From NCBI RefSeq assembly GCF_040274945.1, contig NZ_JBEMAR010000002.1, forward strand, positions 62,001 through 126,000: a stretch of 64,000 nucleotides of DNA, written 5' to 3'. Below the pieces are notes generated by a model. That model worked only from the letters and a program-made list of their open reading frames with translations, searched no databases and was not told the DNA's origin. Within the stretch, counting starts at the first letter, position 1, and each line of letters starts with the position of its first letter. A program made the position numbers and the translations under genes. This DNA comes from Carnobacterium_B sp040274945. GTDB taxonomy: Bacteria > Bacillota > Bacilli > Lactobacillales > Carnobacteriaceae. This document shows, piece by piece, positions 33,804 to 43,366 of the stretch.

Positions 33804-35618
33804 TTATTCTTCTAAACTTTTTAAGAAATATGCGACAATTTCAGGATCAAATTGGGTTCCTGAATTTTTTTTCACTTCAATAATAGCTTCTTCTTGGGAC
33901 ATAGCTTTACGATAAGGACGATCTTGTGTCATTGCATCATAAGCATCCACTACTGAAATAATGCGCGACAATAATGGAATAGCGTATCTCGTTAATCCAT
34001 CTGGATAGCCATTTCCATCTGAACGCTCATGATGATGCAAAATAGGCAAAGCGATATCATCTAGCCCCTGAATGGACTTAACAATTTGATACCCAATAAA
34101 CGAATGCTTTTTCATTTCAGCCATTTCTACATCCGTCAGCTTGCCTGGTTTATTCAAAATGGCATCATCAATACCAATTTTCCCTACATCATGCAGTTCT
34201 GCCAATAAAGCTAACTCATCCATTTGATAAGATGACAATTTCATAACTTTTCCAACTTCTCTTGATAAGGTAACGAGTCTTTCAGCATGTTCCTCGGTAA
34301 ACTGACTTCTAGCTAACAAAGTTGTTTTAATAGAAGTTAAAAGAGCATTTCGCATGCTATCCTGGTTGAGCATCTTTTGTTTATCCATATAATCTTGAGC
34401 ATTGTTGATCACTTTTTGAATGTCAAAATCTATGTTGTACTTTGTCTCATACCCAAAAGCAAGATTGATCGCTGCTTGATCTTTATTTAATTGGTTATTG
34501 TGCTTCTTAATCGCATCCTGAATTCTTTGAACGTACCAATAAGCCTGAATACTGTCAGTATTTGGCAATAAAATGCTGAATTCATCTTCGCCATAACGAG
34601 CAAGATGTGCATTTTTTGGAATATTTTCACTAAGAACTCTTGTCACTGCTTTTAAGAGTTGGTCTCCTTCATGATGACCATATTGCTGATTGATTCTTTT
34701 TAGCCCATTGATGTCTCCCATAATGATAGACAAGGGCAGATATTTTTCATTATCATAAGTAAATTTTAGCTTTTCAAACTTTATGTGATTGAATAATCCC
34801 GTTAACGGATCATGAAACGTTAAGTGATTTATTTCTGCTTGCTTTTTTTTTCTTTCTGTAATATCAAAAAAAGTTAATATTCCTCCAAGTAAGGTTCCAT
34901 TACTTATTTTTGGTGTCACAAAATATTCCACTGGAAATAGAGTTCCATCCATTCGTGTAAAATAGGCCTGATCTGAGTGGCTTTTCTGTTTTTTATTCAG
35001 GTTTTCGAGAATATCCTGCGTAACGGTTGTTTCTTCTTGTGATAAGGCTTCTTTGGTCAAATGATCAAATATTTGTTGACCAACCAGCTCTGATTCTTCC
35101 TTGATTCCTAAAATTTCCATACAACTATGGTTCAAGAACGTACATTGTCCTTTCAAATCTATCCCACAAATCGCTTCTTCTGTTGAATCCAGTATCAAGC
35201 TCAGTTGATTTTCTGTTTGTTTCAAATCTTCTTGTGCACTGTATTTCTGTAAAACTTCAGTGGTTGATTCTGCATAAGCTATAGCAGCATGTTCTTTTTC
35301 AAACGAAAAAATTTGGACGCGGTAAAACTGATGTGTCACTTCAGAATAGTAGTCCATCTTATCATGTCCTTGTTTTTTTTCTGCTTTTCCACCGGCTTTT
35401 AACCATCGTAATGTTTTCAAGACTTTTGGTTCAAAAATTTCTGATACTTTTTTTCCTACTAAATCCTCTTTTTTCATCCCAATCAAACATTCATATGCAG
35501 GGTTTATATCTTTATAGATCCCATCTATAACATTGTCATCACTATCTCTAATCAATTTAAAGTAAACAAAAGCATTTGGACTTGCTTGAACTATATCTGC
35601 ATAAAAAGATGGTTTCAT
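33804..35618 (-). CDS. PAS-PAS-GGDEF-HD-GYP signalling protein, probable cyclic-di-GMP phosphodiesterase
   Basis: A 604-residue cytoplasmic sensor. PAS domains at about 5-120 and 135-265 (NHSCMEILGI, TRMDGTLFPVEYFVTP), GGDEF at about 270-420 and HD-GYP at about 425-600. HD-GYP residues are intact: HDVGKIGIDD, HHHERSDGNGYPDGL, DAYDAMTQDRPYR. The GGDEF motif is RYGEDEF, with Gly2 replaced by Glu, so the cyclase may be inactive or regulatory; hydrolysis of cyclic di-GMP is the more likely activity. Its place in the operon suggests it sets the second-messenger level for the polymer synthase. Two adjacent ATGs (35621, 35618) fit the AAGGGGAG site; I use the second. Confidence 0.88.
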   Translation of the reverse strand: MKPSFYADIVQASPNAFVYFKLIRDSDDNVIDGIYKDINPAYECLIGMKKEDLVGKKVSEIFEPKVLKTLRWLKAGGKAEKKQGHDKMDYYSEVTHQFYRVQIFSFEKEHAAIAYAESTTEVLQKYSAQEDLKQTENQLSLILDSTEEAICGIDLKGQCTFLNHSCMEILGIKEESELVGQQIFDHLTKEALSQEETTVTQDILENLNKKQKSHSDQAYFTRMDGTLFPVEYFVTPKISNGTLLGGILTFFDITERKKKQAEINHLTFHDPLTGLFNHIKFEKLKFTYDNEKYLPLSIIMGDINGLKRINQQYGHHEGDQLLKAVTRVLSENIPKNAHLARYGEDEFSILLPNTDSIQAYWYVQRIQDAIKKHNNQLNKDQAAINLAFGYETKYNIDFDIQKVINNAQDYMDKQKMLNQDSMRNALLTSIKTTLLARSQFTEEHAERLVTLSREVGKVMKLSSYQMDELALLAELHDVGKIGIDDAILNKPGKLTDVEMAEMKKHSFIGYQIVKSIQGLDDIALPILHHHERSDGNGYPDGLTRYAIPLLSRIISVVDAYDAMTQDRPYRKAMSQEEAIIEVKKNSGTQFDPEIVAYFLKSLEE

Positions 35619-35705
35619 CATTGTTCTCCCCTTATACTTCACTTGATTCTTTGTGAAGGTGTCGTAAAAATATCCTCGTATTTTTTTGACAATTATTTCC
35701 TAATC

Positions 35706-37853
35706 TTATTTATCGTATTCTAGAAAAGCTTCTTTCAACAAGTAATACGATGGTTTTAATCGTTCATGATACGTTGGCAGCTCCCACGATTCCCAAGAAT
35801 AAGGTTCCAACATTAATTCACTAGACTCAGTATATCCTTTTTTTACTAAAGCTGCTCCTAAATAAATATTTTCTACACCAACTGCTTCAACGCCTTCATT
35901 TTGATACAAATCCCCTATAATTTGTTTCGTCGAAGGATCCATGACATTCAATAACTGCCATGGCAAAGCAATTTCAACGATACCGTCTTTTACTGCAAAA
36001 TCGGTCAATGAGTTATACTCTTCATGTTCCGGATTTCCATCTCCTAATACCAAAGCTCCCGTTTCATAATTTGAAAAAGGAATAATTTCTTTTGTTTGAG
36101 GCAATGTTAACTCCGATGATAAAGCATGATAAATAGGTTTAAATATCCCTGAATTCTTTACTGTGTAATCTGGTTGTTTCTCGATCAATCCCAATTGTTC
36201 TGCATATTGGTAATAATAAGAGTCATAATACGCATCTACCATAATAGAGGATTCCGTTGCTCCGTTTATTTTTACCAGAAAATCAGCTGGTCTAGAAAAC
36301 GCCAATGAACCATCTACTGTTTCACTATTTCCTTGATCCTCTTTTACATCAATAGCAATAAATAATTGATCTGCTTCAAAATTAAACTCTTTCGATTCTA
36401 CTTTTATATAAAGGTATTTTTCATCTGATTTTACTGAAATAGTCGTTTCTTCATTTTTCAACAGCTGATCTTTTTCACTCCAGTCAGAATCATCTCCATC
36501 AACGTAAACTACGCTTTTTTCTTCTCCTGGATCAAAAGCAAGCAGCCCAAAATGTTGCTCATTAGTCTGAGTATTTGACCAAAATGGACGGCGATCTGGC
36601 AAATCAAAATCCATTGTGTTCCAAGTTCGTTTAAACCATTCATCTTGCCACGTAAATACCAGCCCTCCAAAGTAACCTTCATCGTGAATATCCTTCAACA
36701 TATTTATTAGCATTTCTCCTTGTTCGGTTTCCTCAATTCCGCCTTGGTTAAAACCAGAGTACAAACTTTCATGAGCTTTCCCCCGCGAAGCCGGTATACC
36801 AAATTCAGCTACCATAACTGGCACACTATGTTCCTTGATTAGATCTCTTAAGTAAGCTTTATAAGTATTGACGCTACCGTCTTCATTTTTCACTTCAGTA
36901 TACTCAGGCTGATAGTTCAGAAATTCAGGGTAATAAGGATAGACGTGATAAGAAGCAAACAATCCCGTTTCTAATTGATCTGTGCTTTTTATATGCTCTG
37001 TATTTACGACTGCCATGTCTTCTTTCTTATCCGGTTCATTAGGATGATCTAGCATATCGGTCGTTAACCAGTTAGTATAACTCAGTGGCCGAATAGTCTG
37101 GTACTCTTGAGCTTCGTAAGATAAAATAGCATCTCCGGCTTCCGCTAAAAACACTTCAAACGGTGAAGCCCCTTCTGTATATAGGTAATCTCCTTCAAAA
37201 GCAGTCTTTTCCGGGTTCGCTTCATTTGTTCCGTTGACAAAATACGGATCCCATTCCACGCCTAATATCCAACCTATAACATATTGAGAAATATCTTTTG
37301 TGTATTCTCCATCAGCATAACCGGCTCTTTTGGGTAAGGTTGCTTGACCGTGTAAGACATCCACTATCTCTGTAGCATCCTCTATGAAGTCTCTTTTTAT
37401 TTTTTCATCTTCTGCATAGGCATTGTTCAATTCTGCAATATCTGCTTCATTCAGGTATACACCGTGCATTATGTATATCGGGTCTTTATTATTCAAGTTA
37501 AACTCATACAAAGCCTCATAAAAAGCCGGCTTTAAAGTTGTATATACCCGGATAATATCCGCATTCATGTCTTTGATTTGTTGAAACCAGCGTAAGTATT
37601 CCTCTTTTGTAATGGCTACTTCGCCTGGAAATGTCCCAGGTTTTGCAGCTCCCATATTGACACCCGTTAAGAATTTTGTGGCCCATTGTCCCTCTTCATA
37701 GACATAAAATTCTTTTCCTTCAATTTTTGCTACATAAGAAAGGCCACTTTCAGATTTATATTCTTTTTCTTCAGTTTTATTCATAAAAAGAATACCTCCT
37801 ACAACGCTTAATAGTACAACTGCTAATCCACCTATCAGCCATCTTTTTTTCAT
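35706..37853 (-). CDS. Membrane-anchored glycoside-hydrolase-like protein of the exopolysaccharide operon
   Basis: A 715-residue extracellular protein with an N-terminal membrane anchor (WLIGGLAVVLLSVVGGILF, about 4-22). Residues about 50-440 look like a clan GH-A TIM barrel: GWILGVEWD carries a candidate acid/base Glu and VPVMVAEFGIP a candidate nucleophile Glu. The last 250 residues form a beta-rich domain resembling CBM9-type sugar-binding modules (VDGDDSDWSEKDQLL; YLYIKVESK). It may trim or release the polymer, like YdaJ in the Bacillus ydaJKLMN locus; this is inference. The ATG at 37853 is 7 bases after AAAGGGGA; the longer open frame to 37952 is not used. Confidence 0.8.
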   Translation of the reverse strand: MKKRWLIGGLAVVLLSVVGGILFMNKTEEKEYKSESGLSYVAKIEGKEFYVYEEGQWATKFLTGVNMGAAKPGTFPGEVAITKEEYLRWFQQIKDMNADIIRVYTTLKPAFYEALYEFNLNNKDPIYIMHGVYLNEADIAELNNAYAEDEKIKRDFIEDATEIVDVLHGQATLPKRAGYADGEYTKDISQYVIGWILGVEWDPYFVNGTNEANPEKTAFEGDYLYTEGASPFEVFLAEAGDAILSYEAQEYQTIRPLSYTNWLTTDMLDHPNEPDKKEDMAVVNTEHIKSTDQLETGLFASYHVYPYYPEFLNYQPEYTEVKNEDGSVNTYKAYLRDLIKEHSVPVMVAEFGIPASRGKAHESLYSGFNQGGIEETEQGEMLINMLKDIHDEGYFGGLVFTWQDEWFKRTWNTMDFDLPDRRPFWSNTQTNEQHFGLLAFDPGEEKSVVYVDGDDSDWSEKDQLLKNEETTISVKSDEKYLYIKVESKEFNFEADQLFIAIDVKEDQGNSETVDGSLAFSRPADFLVKINGATESSIMVDAYYDSYYYQYAEQLGLIEKQPDYTVKNSGIFKPIYHALSSELTLPQTKEIIPFSNYETGALVLGDGNPEHEEYNSLTDFAVKDGIVEIALPWQLLNVMDPSTKQIIGDLYQNEGVEAVGVENIYLGAALVKKGYTESSELMLEPYSWESWELPTYHERLKPSYYLLKEAFLEYDK

Positions 37854-38056
37854 CTTTTTATCCCCTTTAGTCATTTCCCCATTTAATTTACTAGTATTTG
37901 CTATGTTTTCAAATGATTTGTTTCTCTCATCTTTTATGTATAGAAAAATCACCTATTTAATTACTATACCCGAAAGACACTTTTTAGGATAGTAGATTTT
38001 CATTAGGTTTGGATCCTAATCCTGAATCAATGTCTTACCATTATTCTAGCACTACT

Positions 38057-38112
38057 AAAAATCAAACTGCCCTCAAAAATTAGCACTAATTTTTGAGGGC
38101 AGTTTGATTTTT
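38057..38112 (-). terminator. Strong terminator of the liv/CBS-ACT operon
   Basis: A perfect 24-bp stem: AAAAATCAAACTGCCCTC plus flanking bases, mirrored across an 8-base loop, 30 bases past the CBS-ACT gene. An outer TAGCACTA/TAGTGCTA pairing may extend it. Confidence 0.93.
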
Positions 38113-38141
38113 CTCTAAATTTATTTTAGTGCTACTTTTTT

Positions 38142-38801
38142 TTATTCAGTCTTTTTACCTTCTTTATAAAGCGCTGAACTAACAGTATATCCACTAGTTG
38201 TTAGAATTTCTGTTATTGCATTTACATCGGGACTATCCATTTGTATGATGACTTGTGTAAAATGATCTTTTCGATACACAGCAATTTGATTAATACTAAT
38301 TTTAGCTTCTGCTAAAATATTGGTGATGTCCTCAAGAATTCCTGGATGATCTTCAGGGATATCAATAACTACCCGACTTCCTTTATTGTTGTACCCCATA
38401 ATGTCAATAAAGGCACTAAAGATATCTTTATCTGTGATGATGCCTACAATTTTATTTCCTTCTTCTACTACTGGCAATACTCCAATTTCTTGGTCACGCA
38501 TACGAGATGCAGCTTCTTCTAATAAATCATCTTCCTGAACAGTAAGAACCTTTTTTTGCATAATATCGCCAACTTTAGTTTTAGTCAGCAAGTAATTCAT
38601 TTCATGAATACTCAAACTTGTCGCTGTAGACGGAGTATTTTCTTGAATGATTTCTTGCGTAACCAAACCAACCATTCGTCCATTTTTTACTACGGGCAAC
38701 CGATGGAAGTCATTTTCTTTCATAATATCAAGCGCTTCTAAGACTTTTGTTTCTTCCGAAACAGTTACAACAGTTGATGTCATATAGCTTTTTACGTCCA
38801 T
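38142..38801 (-). CDS. CBS-CBS-ACT domain protein (AcuB-like) in the liv operon
   Basis: A 219-residue cytoplasmic regulator-like protein: CBS domain 1 at about 1-60 (MTSTVVTVSEETKVLEALDIM), CBS domain 2 at about 75-140 (VLTVQEDDLLEEAASRM) and an ACT-type domain at about 143-210. CBS pairs bind adenine nucleotides; ACT domains usually bind amino acids. It is the last gene behind livF (3-base gap), so it may sense adenylates and branched-chain amino acids to tune uptake or metabolism. AcuB similarity is only architectural; no acetoin genes are near. Confidence 0.85.
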   Translation of the reverse strand: MDVKSYMTSTVVTVSEETKVLEALDIMKENDFHRLPVVKNGRMVGLVTQEIIQENTPSTATSLSIHEMNYLLTKTKVGDIMQKKVLTVQEDDLLEEAASRMRDQEIGVLPVVEEGNKIVGIITDKDIFSAFIDIMGYNNKGSRVVIDIPEDHPGILEDITNILAEAKISINQIAVYRKDHFTQVIIQMDSPDVNAITEILTTSGYTVSSALYKEGKKTE

Positions 38802-38804
38802 TTC

Positions 38805-39509
38805 TTAACCTCCCAAATAAGCTTTTTGTACTTCATCACTCGCTAACAGCTCTTTACCTGTGCCAGTTTGTACCACTTTACCTGTCTCTAAGACATACCC
38901 GCGATGAGCAATTTCTAGAGCGACTTTTGCATTCTGTTCAATCAATAAAACCGTTGTTCCTTGGTTGTTAATCATTTGAATGATATTAAAAATTTCTTTA
39001 ATGAAAAGAGGAGCTAATCCCATTGAAGGTTCATCCAACAACAATAATTTCGGTCTAGACATCAATGCTCGTCCCATGGCAACCATTTGCTGTTCTCCAC
39101 CAGAAAGAGTTGCTGTATCTTGTTTTTTTCGTTCTTCTAAAACTGGAAAACGATCAAACACCATTTTTAAATCTTTTTGAATCTCACTTTTATCTTTTCT
39201 AAGAAAAGCTCCCATCTCTAAGTTTTCCATTACAGTCATCCCTTTAAAGACATGTCTTCCTTCTGGAACTTGAGAAATACCCAACTGAACGATTTTGCGC
39301 GTTGAGTCTTTTTGTATCGGACGATCGTTGAAAAAAATTTCACCTGATTTTGGACGATGCAAGCCAGAAATAGCTTTTAAAACCGTCGATTTCCCTGCAC
39401 CATTGGCACCAATCAATGAAACGATTTCTCCTTCTTGGACTTCAAAATTAATCTCCTTAGTGGCTTGAATCACACCATAATAAACGGATAAATCTTTTAC
39501 TTTTAACAT
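38805..39509 (-). CDS. livF: Branched-chain amino-acid ABC transporter, ATP-binding protein LivF
   Basis: One of two ATPases that power uptake of Leu/Ile/Val. Walker A GANGAGKST (about 33-41), the Q-loop region, signature TLSGGEQQMVAMGRAL and Walker B LLLLDEPSMGLAP are intact. 234 residues, without the longer C-terminal tail of LivG. AGGTGG precedes the ATG. Transcribed as livJ-livH-livM-livG-livF-CBS/ACT. Confidence 0.95.
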   Translation of the reverse strand: MLKVKDLSVYYGVIQATKEINFEVQEGEIVSLIGANGAGKSTVLKAISGLHRPKSGEIFFNDRPIQKDSTRKIVQLGISQVPEGRHVFKGMTVMENLEMGAFLRKDKSEIQKDLKMVFDRFPVLEERKKQDTATLSGGEQQMVAMGRALMSRPKLLLLDEPSMGLAPLFIKEIFNIIQMINNQGTTVLLIEQNAKVALEIAHRGYVLETGKVVQTGTGKELLASDEVQKAYLGG

Positions 39510-39511
39510 GT

Positions 39512-40285
39512 CTATTCACCACCTAAATAAGCTTTAATAACAGCTTCGTTATTCTTGATTTCCTCAGGTGTTCCATGAGCAATCATTCTGCCGTATTCTA
39601 ATACATAAATACGTTCGCATACATCCATTACTAAGGACATATCGTGTTCAATTAATAATATCGTAATTTTGAATTCTTTTTGGATTTGTCGAATCAATGC
39701 TGTCAAATTAGCCGTTTCTTGCGGATTCATTCCAGCAGCTGGTTCATCTAAAAATAAAATTTTAGGTTTAGTAGCTAGTGCTCGAACGATTTCTAATCTT
39801 CGTTGTTCTCCATAAGGTAAATTCTTTGCCAATTCCTCTGTTTTTGTTTCTAAATTAAACAAGGCTAACAGTTCAAGGGCTTCTTCACGCAATTTTTTTT
39901 CTGACTGATAATAAGCAGGCGTTCTAAGAATACTAGCCAAAGTTCCTACTTTATTTTTTTCGTGCATACCAATCAAAACATTGTCTAATACAGACAAATC
40001 TTTAAACAATCGAATATTTTGAAACGTTCTGCCTAATCCCATAGATGTGATTGTATATGTTTTTTGCTTGATTAACGAGGTTTTCTTACCTTCTACTTCT
40101 AAATCAATCGTTCCTTCAGTTGGCTCGTAAACTCCTGTTAACAAATTAAATAGCGTTGTTTTTCCAGCACCATTTGGACCAATCAAGCCAACTAATTCGT
40201 TGTCCTCTAATTCCATATTCACCATAGAGACAGCAGACAGCCCCCCGAAATTTTTGGTTAATTGTTTAACTTCTAGTAAACTCAT
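39512..40285 (-). CDS. livG: Branched-chain amino-acid ABC transporter, ATP-binding protein LivG
   Basis: Second ATPase of the system, 257 residues. Walker A GPNGAGKTTLFN (about 35-46), a LivG-typical insertion (GLGRTFQNIRLFKDLSVLDNVLIG), a degenerate signature LPYGEQRRLEIVRAL and Walker B ILFLDEPAAGMNPQE are present. The C-terminus has the LivG-specific HGTPEEIKNNEAVIKAYLG. Start at the ATG 40285, 8 bases after AAGGGG; a GTG at 40294 lies on top of that site. Confidence 0.95.
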   Translation of the reverse strand: MSLLEVKQLTKNFGGLSAVSMVNMELEDNELVGLIGPNGAGKTTLFNLLTGVYEPTEGTIDLEVEGKKTSLIKQKTYTITSMGLGRTFQNIRLFKDLSVLDNVLIGMHEKNKVGTLASILRTPAYYQSEKKLREEALELLALFNLETKTEELAKNLPYGEQRRLEIVRALATKPKILFLDEPAAGMNPQETANLTALIRQIQKEFKITILLIEHDMSLVMDVCERIYVLEYGRMIAHGTPEEIKNNEAVIKAYLGGE

Positions 40286-40290
40286 TCTGC

Positions 40291-41256
40291 TCACCCCTTT
40301 TTCATAGAAGATTTTTTATTCTTGCGGTCTAATAGACCAGAAATGGTAAATTCTTTCGTTCCTAATAAGCCTGAAGGTTTAAAAACCATAATGGCAACTA
40401 GTGCAACGGAATAGATGATCATTCTCAACTGTCCAAATGGCTGTAGATAAACATTGAGTATTCCTAATACGATAGCTGCAACAACACTTCCTGTCATACT
40501 GCCTAATCCACCAAAAACAACAATAATCAAAATATCAACGGATTTCATAAAGGTAAAATCTGATGGACGAATAACACTGAAATAAGAAGCATGCAATCCA
40601 CCTGCTATTGCTGCTGAAGCTGCTCCTAAAACAAAGGCAATAATTTTATATTTTGTTGTATTGATCCCCATTGATTCTGCTGCAATTTCATCTTCACGGA
40701 TAGAAATCGTTGCTCGTCCAGGACTACTTTTAATGTAATTTATTAGTATGATCATAGAAATGACAATGAATGCAAATGTGATTTGCCAAGTGGCAATAAA
40801 TGGAATCCCACTTAATCCCGCTGCTCCATTTGTTACCTCATCCATATTCAAAATAACGATCCGGATAATTTCAGCTACACCTAAAGTAGCAATGGCTAGA
40901 TAGTCCCCTTTTAATCTTAAGGTTGGAATCCCCACTAATAAAGCTACTATGCTGGCTACTGCGATTCCTAATAGAATTCCACCAATAAGGCCAAGTACAG
41001 TAGGGTATTTAATGCTGATAATTCCAGTACAGTAAGCACCAATGGCCATAAATCCTGCATGACCCAATGAAAACTGTCCAGAAAAACCAATGATCAAATT
41101 CAATCCTGTTGCTAAAATGACATTGATTAAAATAGTCATTAAGGTAATTTCATAGAAAGCGTTAATGATTCCCGTAGTTGTCCCTATTTGAATGAGGGTA
41201 TAAATGGCTGCAATAAAAATGAGCCAACCCAGATTTTTTTTATTAAATTGTTTCAT
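40291..41256 (-). CDS. livM: Branched-chain amino-acid ABC transporter permease LivM
   Basis: Integral membrane permease (321 residues, about nine helices). Contains the family segment GLNLIIGFSGQFSLGHAGFMAIGAY (about 52-76) and the EAA-like loop SIREDEIAAESMGINTTKYK that couples to the ATPases. The ATG at 41256 is 6 bases after AGGTG; the GTG directly after the livH stop would need an unlikely site. Pairs with LivH in the membrane. Confidence 0.94.
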   Translation of the reverse strand: MKQFNKKNLGWLIFIAAIYTLIQIGTTTGIINAFYEITLMTILINVILATGLNLIIGFSGQFSLGHAGFMAIGAYCTGIISIKYPTVLGLIGGILLGIAVASIVALLVGIPTLRLKGDYLAIATLGVAEIIRIVILNMDEVTNGAAGLSGIPFIATWQITFAFIVISMIILINYIKSSPGRATISIREDEIAAESMGINTTKYKIIAFVLGAASAAIAGGLHASYFSVIRPSDFTFMKSVDILIIVVFGGLGSMTGSVVAAIVLGILNVYLQPFGQLRMIIYSVALVAIMVFKPSGLLGTKEFTISGLLDRKNKKSSMKKG

Positions 41257-41265
41257 CTTTATCAC

Positions 41266-42144
41266 CTACACTTTCTCTTTTACATTTTTGCCAAGTAATC
41301 CTGATGGCTTAAAGATAAGAATAATAATTAAAATCAAGTATACTACAGCATCTTTAATCATTGATCCACCGTATCCACTAACCAATGTTTCGATGATCCC
41401 AATTGTAAATCCACCGAACATGGCTCCTGGTATGATACCAATTCCACCTAATACAGCAGCAATAAAGGCTTTTAATCCTGGTGCATATCCCATCATTGGT
41501 TCAATTGAATTGTAGTACAATCCCACTAAAACTCCGGCTGCTCCAGCTAATGATGACCCTAGTGCAAAAGTAAACGAAATAACATTATCGACATTGATTC
41601 CCATTAAACGAGCGGCATCTGCATCCGTACTAACAGCGCGCATAGCTTTTCCCATTTTCGTTTTTTGAACAATGAGCTGTAGTGCTAACATCAGAATAAT
41701 CGTTGTGGCAAAAATCATGATTTGTGTCTGACTAACTTGTAATCCAGCAAATTCATATACTTTATTTTCAATGACTTGCGGAAAAGCTCTTGTTTCCGAA
41801 CCCACCAAGTAAATCATGCCATTTTGTAATAAATAAGACATCCCAATTGCGGTGATCAAAGCAGCAACACGAGTAGCATTTCGCAATGGTTTGTATGCAA
41901 TTCGTTCAATTAAAACACCTAATACAGCACAAAAAACCATGGATACAATCAAGGCTGGTAGAAAACTGAGATTAAACGAGTTGATTGCTGTATAGCCAAC
42001 AAATGCACCAACCATATAAATATCTCCATGAGCAAAGTTAATTAATTTAATAATGCCATAAACCATGGTATATCCTAATGCAATCAAGGCGTAAATACTT
42101 CCTAAGGAAAGTCCGTTAATCAGTTGTTGTAAAAATGCTTCCAT
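41266..42144 (-). CDS. livH: Branched-chain amino-acid ABC transporter permease LivH
   Basis: Permease of 292 residues with about eight helices. The N-terminus LQQLINGLSLGSIYALIALGYTMVYGIIKLINFAHGD is the LivH hallmark, and the coupling loop AMRAVSTDADAARLMGIN is present. Works as a heterodimer with LivM. Separated from livJ by a hairpin that probably lowers expression relative to the binding protein. Confidence 0.95.
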   Translation of the reverse strand: MEAFLQQLINGLSLGSIYALIALGYTMVYGIIKLINFAHGDIYMVGAFVGYTAINSFNLSFLPALIVSMVFCAVLGVLIERIAYKPLRNATRVAALITAIGMSYLLQNGMIYLVGSETRAFPQVIENKVYEFAGLQVSQTQIMIFATTIILMLALQLIVQKTKMGKAMRAVSTDADAARLMGINVDNVISFTFALGSSLAGAAGVLVGLYYNSIEPMMGYAPGLKAFIAAVLGGIGIIPGAMFGGFTIGIIETLVSGYGGSMIKDAVVYLILIIILIFKPSGLLGKNVKEKV

Positions 42145-42174
42145 AATATGGCACCTCTTTTCATTTTAAATATT

Positions 42175-42209
42175 AAAAGGTGCTAAGCAAAACTCGCTTT
42201 GCACCTTTT
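42175..42209 (-). terminator. Attenuating hairpin between livJ and livH
   Basis: On the minus strand AAAAGGTGC pairs with GCACCTTTT around an imperfect inner stem, followed by a weak U-tract. Typical of the gap between a highly expressed binding-protein gene and its permease genes. Confidence 0.7.
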
Positions 42210-42220
42210 AATTTTATTTT

Positions 42221-43366
42221 TTAGGGTGTAACTTCAGTATTTCCTACTTCGACACCATCTTGTAATTCAATAACTAAAGTCGATTTCACAGGATTATGAT
42301 CTTCGTCAAAAGTAAAGGTACCGGTAACGCCATCAAATTCACTCATCTCTTCAAGAGCTGTGGTGATTGCTTCTGGAGTTGCTTCTCCAGCTTCTTCAAT
42401 TGATTGAGCTACAAGGTACGCCGTATCATATGCAAGTGCCGCAAACATATCTGGCTCTGCATCGTATTCAGCTTGGTAAGCTTCAATAAATTCTTTTACT
42501 TGAGCATCTTCACTATTTGGTGAGTAATGAGCTGAATAATAGACATTATCGACATTCTCTGTTCCAGCTAATTCAAGTAATGCCTGGTTCCCAAATCCAT
42601 CTGCACCTAATATTGGCTGAGTGATTCCCATTTCACGAGCTTGCTTGATGATCAAACCAGCTTGGTTATAGTAACCAGGCAAGTAGATAAAATCAAAATC
42701 AAGATCTTTGATACGAGTTAAAATAGCGTTAAAATCGGTATCATCTGCAGTAAAGTTTTCTTCTGCTACGATTTCACCATCAAAAGCACCTTCAAAAGCT
42801 TTTGTTAAACCTAATGCGTAGTCACTTGAGCTATCGCCGATGATCACAGCTTTCTCAGCTCCTAGCTCACTTGTTGCAAACTCTGCCAAAGCAATACCTT
42901 GAAATGAATCTTGAAACGATGTGCGGAAAATATTTGGTTGAACTTTGCCACTCTCATCAATCGTTAAACTATCGTCTGTACCAGAAGGGGTAACTAAACT
43001 AACACCAGCTCTTGTTACAGCAGGAGTTGACGCTTTAACCGCTCCAGTTGTTGCTGGTCCCACGATTACAACTGCTTCATCTTGAGTTGCTAATTTTGTT
43101 GCAATACTAGCAGCTTCTGTATTATCCGATTTTGTATCATATTCAATTAAATTAACTTGTTTATCTAATATGCCGCCATTTTCATTTATTTCTTTAATCG
43201 CTAAGTTGACAGCATTTGCTTCAGCCGTCCCATATGCTGAGACTTCTCCCGTTTTTTCAAACATCGAACCAATTGTGATTTCGTCTGCGCTACTTCCGCT
43301 CCCAGTTCCACATGCTGTAGCTAAAAGTGAAAGAGCTGCAACCCCCATTACTAATCTTTTTTTCAT
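42221..43366 (-). CDS. livJ: Branched-chain amino-acid substrate-binding lipoprotein LivJ
   Basis: Extracellular periplasmic-binding-type I protein, 381 residues, anchored as a lipoprotein (LATAC, Cys19). It delivers Leu/Ile/Val (possibly other amides) to LivHM. Recognisable are the start ITIGSMFEKTGEVSAYG, KLATQDEAVVIVGPATTGAVKA, and SPNSEDAQVKEFIEAYQAEY. The ATG at 43366 is 7 bases after GGGGGA; the TTG at 43381 is not preferred. A promoter with an embedded CodY-like box lies 100 bases upstream, implying repression when amino acids are plentiful. Confidence 0.95.
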   Translation of the reverse strand: MKKRLVMGVAALSLLATACGTGSGSSADEITIGSMFEKTGEVSAYGTAEANAVNLAIKEINENGGILDKQVNLIEYDTKSDNTEAASIATKLATQDEAVVIVGPATTGAVKASTPAVTRAGVSLVTPSGTDDSLTIDESGKVQPNIFRTSFQDSFQGIALAEFATSELGAEKAVIIGDSSSDYALGLTKAFEGAFDGEIVAEENFTADDTDFNAILTRIKDLDFDFIYLPGYYNQAGLIIKQAREMGITQPILGADGFGNQALLELAGTENVDNVYYSAHYSPNSEDAQVKEFIEAYQAEYDAEPDMFAALAYDTAYLVAQSIEEAGEATPEAITTALEEMSEFDGVTGTFTFDEDHNPVKSTLVIELQDGVEVGNTEVTP

